Positions 49,756-58,673 of a DNA stretch of 64,000 nucleotides are shown here, piece after piece (positions within the stretch are counted from its first letter, which is position 1; every line of letters starts with the position of its first letter). The position numbers and the translations under genes are program-made. The stretch comes from Pseudogymnoascus destructans (Eukaryota; Ascomycota; Leotiomycetes; Thelebolales; Thelebolaceae). A model generated the notes under the pieces. That model searched no databases. It was not told where the DNA came from and saw only the letters and a program-made list of their open reading frames with translations. The DNA lies in assembly GCF_001641265.1 (NCBI RefSeq), contig NW_020167530.1:124001-188000 (forward strand). Direction: 5' to 3'.

Positions 49756-52377
49756 ATGGCTGCTCCTCCGATAAGCCCTCCTCCGTATGCCGAAAAAAGC
49801 CCCAGAACACCGAGGAAATCCCTTTCGAATCCTCTAGGAATCCTCAACTTTGGGACACCAGGAAATACACCGAGGAAAATAACGAAAGAACGCTCTCGAT
49901 ATGACACTCCAGGCTCGGTGGCCAATAAAGCATACTTCAACGCTAGTCCTGATGTTCTGAAGGAATTCTTGGTATGCCTAGCAAAAGGATGGGCCCCTGA
50001 GCTCACGAGTGGAAATAAGCAACTTTGTGGAGTGTATGCTCTGCACCAAGCCTTTCGAAGCATGATGGGCGGGACCAAAGCCTTGAACGGTTTCGGGTTC
50101 ACAGCCTTGAGGGGTGAAATCGATAGCGAGAAGTTCCGGACATTTCACAGAAAAGCCATAAGAAACCGGATGGAAAAGGCCGGCTTTCAAGGGGCTGATT
50201 TGGATGAAGCGGTGAAACAAGCGATAGACCAAGCAGACTTTGGGAGCAACGAGTTCTATAGTGTCGAGGAATTGTCAGAGTTTATCCGATATATCAACAG
50301 GATGTACAACGTTCAGTATCGTCTTGGAATCGTCTCATCGTATAAAAAGCAGGTAACATCAGCTTACATTGTCGAAGGCGATGACCAGTTCAATCAGGTG
50401 CATTACCGCGTTCTTTGGCTCCATAATATCGGTAACACTCATTGGGAAAGCTTTGGACCAAAGTCAAGCGCGGCAGGCCGGAAAGCTCGACGCAGTTGGA
50501 GGCTTACAGAAAACTTGGCAAAGGTGGCGAATAACGGCCTCTATAGAGTCACGGTTGCCACGCAAGGAGCCCCGGACGAGTATACCCTAACAGCCCTTAT
50601 TGACCAGTGGGTGTTTCAAGTGGCGCCGCCAGCGGGTCTCGAACCAAGAGAGGGCTTCATTTATGTCCACACCACCAAGGGCCCCAATTCAGATAGCTGG
50701 CGCGTCGTCGGCGAGTCGTCCATGGAGACGATTCGCAATCAAGAAGGATTCATGCCTTTAGCCAGCCTTGAAGTAGTCAACAGCCACAAAACTCCTCATG
50801 ATGGAAGGATGGAGGAAGTAGTCAGGAAGCCTACAAATATTTTAGACCAGCGAAAGCGAAAGCGGACGCCACCACCTCCGGAAGAGCCACCTGCCCCAAG
50901 CCGGACGCCCGGCGCCCTTCCTGGTACTCTTGGGGGATATACTACAATGGGGGGTACCACAGGAGGTCAGGAGCAGCTTGGTCAGGGGCCAATACCAACG
51001 GGGTTGCCTGGTCACGTTACGGGCCCTCCGATCCAGCTGCCACCAACCCCCGGGACCGATGGCCCAACTATCAGAGGGCCACAAACCAAACAGCCAGGAC
51101 CCACGACTACCCAGACTCAGGGGCCGCAGGCCAGACATCTAAGGCCCGAGGAACTGATCGTGCAGACGACCCCCCCGCCTACACTGCGCGCAAAGGTGAT
51201 AGACCTCAACACGCCCCTTACAATCCAGACATTTGTCGCCCGCCGAGCATTCGCCCCTCCCCCCCACACCAACGCAACACCAGTCCAATCCCTCGGCGCA
51301 CGCCCCCGCCTTCCCCCCAGCCGCCCCAAGAGCAGAACCACGGCCGAGTTTACGGCAACCCGCAACCAGAAGAACGACTGGACCCGCACGCGCTTCCTAA
51401 ACTTCTTCATCGCCGACGTCCCCGACGCCGACGAAACGGGAAAGCGATTCGGTCCCAACCACGACCAGCCATACCACCAAGACCAGGTCCTGCTCGGCCT
51501 CGACGACACCTATGAGCCTGGTGTGTCTGGGCCGGTGCGCGTGCGCACCATCGATGAGGATGAGGGGTGGGCGCACTCGGAGAATCTGCGCAAAGTCACG
51601 GACCCCTTCGGATTAGACCTCAATAGCGCGACCACGCAGTATAGTATGGATCCCAACGAGGCCTTCCGCGAGGACCTGTACCCGACGGCCTTCCTACGGG
51701 GCCTGTGCCAGGGCGCGCGGATCGATCCGACGGGGAGCAGGCAGGAGATGATGGCGGGGCTGACGGCGTACCGGATGGGGCTGGGGGTGCCGCTTATCTT
51801 GTACCGTCTTGTTGACGTGGTGGGCGTCTTCTTCAAGGACGATCTGGTGCGTGTCCCTGGCCATCCGCTGGCGAATCCGGGGGGCGTGTTCCGCGCGTTT
51901 GGGCTGGAGCCGCATAAGCGCGGGTATGTGAGGGGAGGGGATCTGGTGGCGGAACCGAGGTCGTGGGGCGCGAGGGTGAAGCCTCATGTGCATGAGTTGA
52001 GCGCGCCGGCTGATTTGAAGTGGGTGCAGCCGCCGAGGGATGTTGGGGATTTAGTAGGGAAGGGGAATGGGTTGTCGTTGCATGGGATGGCTACGCCGCC
52101 GCGGGAGGGGAATGAAGGGGAGGAGGGGGAGGAGGAGAGGAGGCAGAGGGAGGCGGGTTTTGCGTTGTCAGCGACGGTGGTGCCTGCGCGGCACCGGGGC
52201 CAGGTACATACGTCAAAGGATGGGAGCCTGAGTTTTTTTACTAGGTTGCCGCCGTCGCCGCAGATGGGTCAGGCGTCTCAGACGGCTCAGACATCTCGGA
52301 CGAAACGGGTAGCTGAGGAGGAGATTGGAGGTGATTGGACGAGGAGGCGGGTAAGTCAAGAGGTAAGTCAAGGGTAA
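49756..52377 (+). CDS. Large hypothetical protein with OTU-like segment
   Basis: This is an intronless frame. I place the start at ATG 49756 (MAAPPISPPPY), giving 873 residues; an upstream ATG at 49588 is in frame. Residues ~75-290 contain NKQLCGVYALHQAF (C91 as possible nucleophile) and HNIGNTHWESFGP (H229), in the cysteine-before-histidine order of OTU-type cysteine peptidases. I infer an OTU-like, possibly deubiquitinase-like, fold; the catalytic aspartate was not identified. A proline/threonine-rich linker (about 370-570) separates this from a C-terminal region (about 600-780) of unknown type with a helical ERE-rich end. It may be inactive as an enzyme. GC content rises toward the 3' end. 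Confidence 0.6.
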   Translation: MAAPPISPPPYAEKSPRTPRKSLSNPLGILNFGTPGNTPRKITKERSRYDTPGSVANKAYFNASPDVLKEFLVCLAKGWAPELTSGNKQLCGVYALHQAFRSMMGGTKALNGFGFTALRGEIDSEKFRTFHRKAIRNRMEKAGFQGADLDEAVKQAIDQADFGSNEFYSVEELSEFIRYINRMYNVQYRLGIVSSYKKQVTSAYIVEGDDQFNQVHYRVLWLHNIGNTHWESFGPKSSAAGRKARRSWRLTENLAKVANNGLYRVTVATQGAPDEYTLTALIDQWVFQVAPPAGLEPREGFIYVHTTKGPNSDSWRVVGESSMETIRNQEGFMPLASLEVVNSHKTPHDGRMEEVVRKPTNILDQRKRKRTPPPPEEPPAPSRTPGALPGTLGGYTTMGGTTGGQEQLGQGPIPTGLPGHVTGPPIQLPPTPGTDGPTIRGPQTKQPGPTTTQTQGPQARHLRPEELIVQTTPPPTLRAKVIDLNTPLTIQTFVARRAFAPPPHTNATPVQSLGARPRLPPSRPKSRTTAEFTATRNQKNDWTRTRFLNFFIADVPDADETGKRFGPNHDQPYHQDQVLLGLDDTYEPGVSGPVRVRTIDEDEGWAHSENLRKVTDPFGLDLNSATTQYSMDPNEAFREDLYPTAFLRGLCQGARIDPTGSRQEMMAGLTAYRMGLGVPLILYRLVDVVGVFFKDDLVRVPGHPLANPGGVFRAFGLEPHKRGYVRGGDLVAEPRSWGARVKPHVHELSAPADLKWVQPPRDVGDLVGKGNGLSLHGMATPPREGNEGEEGEEERRQREAGFALSATVVPARHRGQVHTSKDGSLSFFTRLPPSPQMGQASQTAQTSRTKRVAEEEIGGDWTRRRVSQEVSQG

Positions 52378-52986
52378 GGAATGAGGAAGGAAAGGATCGA
52401 AGGACATAGGACTTCTCAAAAAAATGGCTATGGGGCTGAAGGGTGGAATCTGGCAATATCTACAGTGTTTTTTATTTTGGCTGAGTTATTCTGCCATTGC
52501 GGCGTTGGAATATGGAGAGTTTGTTTCATGCTGTTTGTTGCTTCCTTATTTCGTTCTGCTGTACCTTCCAGTTCTGTACTGTGCTGTACTGTGTGTTTGC
52601 TTTAGGTTAGAACACGGGGATAAATTTATCACATTTTCCATTTGAGTACGTAAATTTTTTTTAAAAAAATATCTGCCCACCGCCAACCCCTTTCAGCTTT
52701 TCTGCCAATGTGATAATTTCCGTACCACCACCATCATCACCACACCACCACCAATTCGGCCGCTCTTACCGCAATCTTGACGACGGTGACGAAGATCCGC
52801 TATTTCGACAGCTTCCGTCCTCATTGGGCCATGGCTTCGCTGCCTCTTCTCTCGGTACCTAACCATGGCACCAAGTTCTACGACTGGAGTCATGGGGGAC
52901 CGTCGGTCCCGAACCGCCGGTCCGAAGATTTTCCAACCTAGACCGATGTGGTCCCCCACCGGTCTACCAAGAAACCGGTCACATGA
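52378..52986. other. Intergenic region
   Basis: This holds the 3' flank of the large gene, a short CCA/CCACCA microsatellite near 52722-52756, and a repeat-like stretch GACCGTCGGTCCCGAACCGC at about 52898. No gene was recognised. Confidence 0.35.
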
Positions 52987-53945
52987 TAATAATATTACTA
53001 TAATATTTACTATAATGTAGCTATATAGAGTAAGTAGGCATGTAGGTAGGCATGTAAGTAGTAAGCACGTGAGTAAGCATCTGAGTAAGCACGTGAGTAA
53101 ACACGTAAGTAGGTACGTACCTAAGGTATGTAGCTATAAGAGTGAAAGCAAGAGTAAGAGTAAGAGCGAGAGTAATAGAAACATAAGAGCAGCTATAATA
53201 ACACCCTTATTTAGTTAGTTAGTTAGTGGAATATCGTTTATACGAAATTAAGGGCAAAAGAATTCAATACCATGCATCACCCCTGTAAAGAACTTGATAC
53301 CTAGTAGATAGCTAAAAGAATACAATACCCTACGAATGCCACCAAATTCGTGACGTTCTCCCTGACTCCCAACTCCTGCCTCCAGAAGGCTTTCCATGAC
53401 CAGCTGCAGCACCCCTAATGCCCCCGTAGCCCCTGTAGCCCCCTTCCTCTACAACGAGAGGGTACCAGATCTGGTACTCTCGCCACAACAGCTCCAAGAG
53501 GGAGCAACCCTCCATGATCCCGCTCTCGTCGCTAGCGAGTTAGCAGGCGCCAGCGAGGTTGGCGACGGTGAGGTGGCGGCAGCGAGGGTGGCTCTATTCG
53601 AATGATCACCATCGAAAGCACCTAAAGCATCAAAAGGGGAAGGTCAGGAATAGACGGCTATATCACTTATCTATATTTAGATCAAGCCTGGCACTGAGTT
53701 CTTTACAGGGGTGATGCATGGTATTGAATTCTTTTGCCCCGAAATTAAATATCCACTATAATCTAACTTTTACCTTAATTAGGAAGTGAGTTACACTTAG
53801 TCGCTCTTAGCTCCTCTTAGTACGTGCTTACTCACGTGCTTACTCAGATGCTTACTCACGTGCTTACTACTTATATGCCTACCTACAATGCCTACTTAAA
53901 TATAATAGTAATAACTACTCCGTATTAGCTACTATAATATATAAA
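52987..53945. mobile_element. Foldback/MITE-like element with long inverted arms
   Basis: Outer arms of about 120 bp (52987-53110 and 53825-53945) match as inverted repeats around GTAGTAAGCACGTGAGTAAG. Inner arms (about 53212-53284 and 53704-53757) match around the block at 53260-53284. The ~400-bp centre holds only short frames. There is no transposase. A tandem TTACTATAAT motif marks the left end. Confidence 0.72.
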
Positions 53946-54680
53946 TTACTAATAGGTGTACCCTAATTATAAGAAGAAAGAAAAGGCACGAAGAGGAATA
54001 AGGCAAGTAGAAATAGGGGTATTCTTACTATGAATCACTTCTTATTAAGTGACTCATTTCTACTATTATGAATCTTACTCTACTATGAATCACTTTCTTT
54101 ATCAATTTGGCCCGTTTCATGATTCTGGAGTTGCTGGAGCGGTTTGCTGATGTCGTTCGCTTAATTATTCCGACACCGGTGTCCGTATACTGGAACTCGG
54201 CAATCAGGCACGAGGTAAAACCGTACTAACCATGCATGCGTATATCCATCTTTATCTCCTCAACCACACAACATCGCCCATCTATTCTATATTCAGCCAA
54301 TCGGTCGTTCTTCGCTGGCCTTGTCTTGTCGTCTATTGATCCTATCGACTTCTTTGCATTCATGATTACAGTCTATACCCCTCCATGTGGGGCGCTTGTT
54401 CCTGCGCTTGTATTTATGCAAGGATGTTACACAACCGCCCCTTCAAATGCTGATCTTCAGCAATTGCATCGTGGGCACGTGGGCTTCTACCCAAACGCGA
54501 GTCGACACGATCAGAAGAACAAATCAAAGGAAGCTCGAAGCTATCAAGGTACTGTAGGAAGTTTGTTTTTTTGGGGTCTCAGGTAAATATAAACCCTCTC
54601 GTCGCTCTTTTCTTTTCCAGTCAACCTGTCACCCGCGTGGCGTTTTTTCTCCAGTTCTTTTCGGCTTCACCATCTTCACA
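53946..54680. promoter_or_regulatory. Upstream region of the acid phosphatase gene
   Basis: This is AT-rich flank of the foldback element, then the presumed promoter and leader of the phosphatase gene. No regulatory site can be named with confidence; CACGTG at 54477-54482 is a possible Pho4-type E-box, 200 bp upstream of the start. Confidence 0.4.
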
Positions 54681-56431
54681 ATGGCGCGATTCCCAGCTGT
54701 CTTGGCTACGGTCGTTTCCACCTTGCTCCAGGCATTCCCCGCCAATGCTGCCACCGATGCCGCGGCCGCCAATGCGACTATGAACTCCCAGATTCGCCTA
54801 GCGTACGCCGGTGATACGGGCATGTTCGTTAGCTGGAACACTTTTGAGCACCTGTCGAACCCAACTGTGCACTACGGTCTTTCCCTGGATGCATTGACCG
54901 AGACAGCTTCATCTGAGGTTTCGATAACATACCCTACTTCACTGACATACAACAACCACGTCAAGTTGACCGGTCTCAAGCCGGACACGCTGTACTACTA
55001 TCTCCCAGGCCACCTTTTGACCGCTACCGACACGTCGGTCCCATTTACTTTCAAGACCAGCAGATCTGCTGGAGATGGCACGCCTTACTCCGTGGCCATG
55101 TTTGCTGATCTTGGCACTATGGGCCCGCTCGGTCTCACAACATCCGTTGGCAAGGGCGGAGACAGTTTCCTTGAAATTGGCGAAAGAAACACGATTGAGT
55201 CCCTAGAGGCTGATACTAGCAAATTCGATTTCATGTGGCACGGTATGATACGTTTGTCCCAATTTATAACATTACTAATGGTTTGGCGTAGACGGAGATA
55301 TTGCATATGCCGACTACTGGCTTAAGGAGGAGATCCAAGGTTTCCTCCCTAACACCACTATCGCTGAGGGATACAAGGTCTACGAGTCCATCCTGAATGC
55401 CTTTTACAACGACATGGCCTCGGTCACCGCGTTCAAGCCTTACATGGTTGGCCCCGGTAACCACGAGGCAAACTGTGATAACGCAAGGGCAACCGATAAG
55501 GCAAAGAACATCACCTACGATTCCAGCATCTGCATGCCCGGCCAGACTAACTTCACGGGTTTCCGCAACCACTTCCGCATGCCTAGCGAGGAGTCCGGTG
55601 GCGTTGAGAACTTCTGGTACTCTTTCGATCATGGGATGACGCATTACATCCAGCTGGATACCGAGACCGATCTCGGCCACGGCTACATTGGCCCCGTTGA
55701 GGCCAATGGAACCGAGGGATTCTCGGAAGGCCCATTCGGAATCATGAACCAGCAGACTACCTGGTTGGAGGACGATCTGAAGTCCGTGGACCGCACCAAG
55801 ACTCCTTGGGTCATCGTTGGTACGTTTCCCCTACCCTCCATCAAACCACCCCCTAATTCTAACCCTCAACCTAGCTGGCCACCGTCCTTGGTACCTAAGC
55901 GCTAAGAACGAATCCTTCACCATCTGCTGGGGCTGCAAGGAGGTCTTCGAGCCCCTCCTGATCAAATACAACGTTGACCTGGTCTACTCCGGCCACGCAC
56001 ACGTCTACGAGCGCCTCGCCCCCATGAACAACGGTGTCAGCGACCCTAACGAGCTCAACAACCCAGCCGCACCATGGTACATCACCAACGGCGCCGCTGG
56101 CCACTATGACGGTCTCGACGCCCTCAACGAGCACCATGACTACTCGCGCTTCGACCTTGACATCGAGGACCACGCGTACGGCTGGAGCAGAGTCACCTTC
56201 CACAACTGCACTCACATGACGCACGAGTACATTGCGAGCAGGAACGGCAGCGTGCTCGACTCGGCGACGCTGATTAAGGACCGCAAGTGTGCGTTTTCGT
56301 CTGGCGGTGGTAATGGCACCGTGACGCCAACTGGACCTTCTACTGTCCTGACTGTACCAACTAGTGATGGTGGCGTGATCTCTGCTCTTTCGAGACTAGT
56401 TGCCTTTGCGCTAGTTAACTTTGCGCTTTAG
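54681..56431 (+). CDS. Secreted purple acid phosphatase
   Basis: Three exons (54681-55242, 55292-55819, 55875-56431), GT-AG and in frame, give 548 residues. A signal peptide (about 1-23, ending FPANA) leads into a fibronectin-like N-terminal domain and a metallophosphatase domain. The five metal-binding motifs of purple acid phosphatases are visible: DLG (D143), GDIAY (D190, Y193), GNHE (N244), GHRP (H366) and GHAH (H404, H406). The tail is Gly/Thr-rich with a hydrophobic end (LSRLVAFALVNFAL), which suggests a GPI anchor. It would release phosphate from organic esters outside the cell or at the wall. Many N-glycosylation sequons are present. Confidence 0.94.
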
Positions 56432-56530
56432 TACATAATACTATGCTACGCCGCCTTTATCAGTGTGCGGCGAATCACCTCCCGAATACGATTCGGCGAT
56501 TCGGTGATTCATTCATATGAGGTATTCGCC

Positions 56531-56565
56531 GAATCATGACTCGAATCTAATTTGAGTCATGATTC
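56531..56565. repeat. Small hairpin downstream of the phosphatase gene
   Basis: GAATCATGACTCGAAT and ATTTGAGTCATGATTC form 16-bp arms with one mismatch around a 3-nt loop. This could act near the 3' end of the transcript or be a transposon footprint. Confidence 0.7.
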
Positions 56566-56639
56566 GAATCTTTTAAGGCTTAAATAGAGTGTATGAATAT
56601 TGAAAACTATAGAAAATATTTAACTATGCCTAACCTATA

Positions 56640-58338
56640 ACGTACATGTATAGCGAAAGCGCCAAACAAGCGAACGCGCCAAAATTATCTACCCTCACGA
56701 CAAACATTGCGATAAATCTACCACAACATTAGAAATCAATTGAAACTACTCGGAGTCCTCTTCCTCAGAGGTGTCTATTACAATCTGACACGTGCGCGCA
56801 TTGTGCCCAGTCTCACCACACTTGCCACAGCGACGGGCACGGGTTTCTTCCCTTGGCTTCCGACCACGGCTTGCCCTTATTTCCTGCTCTACCTGCTGCA
56901 CAACATCCCTCTCATCCTGTAGCTCTTGCGCCCCTTGTTGACTAAGTGATCCTCCTTGCTGTAGTCGTGTTTTCCTAGCTCTCCGGCGCTTGCTTAGTAC
57001 TTCATTTGCCTGTCGTAGGTTTTGGTTCTCTCCCTTTAGCAGTGCTAATTGATGCATTATTTGCGATGCACCCTTTGTAAACTGGTCAACAGCTGCATAG
57101 ATTGAGGTTGGAGAGCTATTTTGATGGCGTGAAATCCGAGTTTTAATAAATGTAGACTGTGACATAGCTTCAATTGGGTTGTTTGGTGTCTGAGAAACCC
57201 AAGGTTGAGCAGTACCTGGGCGGGAGCTTGGAGGCATTGGTGTCCTTAACTTAAGATCAAGTGTAGATATCACTCTCTCAGGGTCAAATGGAAGAAGCCC
57301 TGCCCCTCGGAACCCGCCTCGAATGTTACTTTCCGTCATTGTAGTGTTAAATGCAGCGTGGAAGGCAGGAAAGAAGTCATCCTTTGTAATATGAGAAATA
57401 TGAGCCTGCATCATATCTTCAATTTGCCGACCATAGGCCTGCTTTAACGGGCCGAAACAGCCAACATCAAGTGGCTGGAGTAGATGAGAAGAGTGAGCAG
57501 GCATACAAAGCGTAATAATGTTGTGTTCCTTGCAGTACTCCTCAAACTCATCTGAGTGGTGGCTCTCATGACCATCAAGGACTAACAAGCGATAACCACC
57601 AACACTCTGGGCCTTTGTATGCTTCTCAAAGTGCTGAATCCAATCCATGCCTCTCTCGTTTGTAGTCCAGCCATTTTCAGTAACAGAAATCACCCAATCG
57701 CTTGAAAATCCACTATTCTCATACCAAGATGTAAGGTGGTTTTTGCCTGCAACAATGATAAATGGTGGTACTGCCCAACCTTGAGAACTAACGCCTTGGA
57801 TTACTGTAACCCATTCCCGATTACCAGGCTGTACCTTCTTTGCTTTTGCCCGCCCGTCTGAGCTTGTTACAACCATAGCAGTTGAGATAACGCCCATCAT
57901 AAACCCAGTCTCATCAAAGTTGTAGATATCTGCTTCATCGATACCATATTTTGCAATTGTGTTACGCACAAGCTCAAACCAGCCATTAATAACTTCTGGA
58001 TCTTCGCACTTAGCCCTCTGGTAGTCGTATTTGCGCTGAAAGCGTGTCCGGAGCTCTACACGCCGCTTAACAAAGTTTGAAGCCCAACGCGACCCAACGC
58101 GTGACGCGTCACGTGTTGCAAGTAGTCGACTTGCCATATCTTCAACAATAGACAACTGAGGAGGAAACCCTTTAGCAGCTAAGTCAAGTATATACTGAAC
58201 AAGAACTGATTCCTCTAGGTTACTTAATTTCCGTAAGTTGGCTTGGATATCGCGTCTTGAAGGTACGCCTTGTAAACGGTGATGTAGCTTGCGTTTTGGC
58301 ACTTTCGCTTGTTTGTCACTTTCGTTATACATGCACGT
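56640..58338 (-). mobile_element. Pogo-like transposon copy 2, mosaic and N-terminally deleted
   Basis: This is a 1699-bp element with TA duplications at 56638-56639 and 58339-58340. The left terminus (ACGTACATGTATAGCGAAAG) is of the copy-3 type. The right terminus (ACGTGCATGTATAACGAAAG on the minus strand) is of the copy-1 type. Bases between the right inverted repeat and the coding region are deleted. Confidence 0.93.
56746..58332 (-). CDS. Pogo-like transposase lacking its first ~40 residues
   Basis: This is an open frame of 528 codons. The first 14 codons (MYNESDKQAKVPKR) come from the terminal inverted repeat itself. They are followed directly by KLHHRLQGVPSRR, which corresponds to residue ~38 onward of the intact 551-residue protein. 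The Psq-type N-terminal helix is therefore missing, while the CENP-B-like HTH, DDE motifs and CCHC knuckle are intact. Identity with copy 3 looks complete from MASRLLATRDAS to the end. Without its first DNA-binding helix it is probably inactive or altered, which is inference. Confidence 0.88.
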   Translation of the reverse strand: MYNESDKQAKVPKRKLHHRLQGVPSRRDIQANLRKLSNLEESVLVQYILDLAAKGFPPQLSIVEDMASRLLATRDASRVGSRWASNFVKRRVELRTRFQRKYDYQRAKCEDPEVINGWFELVRNTIAKYGIDEADIYNFDETGFMMGVISTAMVVTSSDGRAKAKKVQPGNREWVTVIQGVSSQGWAVPPFIIVAGKNHLTSWYENSGFSSDWVISVTENGWTTNERGMDWIQHFEKHTKAQSVGGYRLLVLDGHESHHSDEFEEYCKEHNIITLCMPAHSSHLLQPLDVGCFGPLKQAYGRQIEDMMQAHISHITKDDFFPAFHAAFNTTMTESNIRGGFRGAGLLPFDPERVISTLDLKLRTPMPPSSRPGTAQPWVSQTPNNPIEAMSQSTFIKTRISRHQNSSPTSIYAAVDQFTKGASQIMHQLALLKGENQNLRQANEVLSKRRRARKTRLQQGGSLSQQGAQELQDERDVVQQVEQEIRASRGRKPREETRARRCGKCGETGHNARTCQIVIDTSEEEDSE

Positions 58339-58340
58339 TA

Positions 58341-58671
58341 GTCATGATTATTATGATTATTTGTGCTAACCCTGGCAAGAGCACAGTTTGCAGCTTGTTA
58401 TAACAAGTATAAAGCATAGGACAATGATATTTAAGCAGAGGAAATGGATGCTATGCTTAGGATGAGGATATACCTTAAAAAGTGGACTCTAAGGATGAGA
58501 TGTTTAAGCATTGAAAACCTATACTTCAAGAGGTTGAATGGTGACGGTGGGTTAATGAGCTGGGAGTTGATAAGCCTAAGACTAATATCCTTAAATATTA
58601 GCAAGCAAAGCAGTATCAGTATCTAGGGGGATAATTGTCGACGATGAGGATATCGAAGATGCAAGTGAAGA
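58341..58671. other. Spacer between two pogo elements
   Basis: This 330-bp spacer contains no supported gene. A charged frame at 58447-58623 (MDAMLRMRIYLKKW) may be a decayed transposase tail, but I cannot confirm it. Confidence 0.3.
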
Positions 58672-58673
58672 TA

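Noticed and set aside
58444..58626. Small ORF between pogo copies 2 and 3
   Set aside because: No motif, unusual Met/Leu/Arg composition, spacer context; not supported as a gene.
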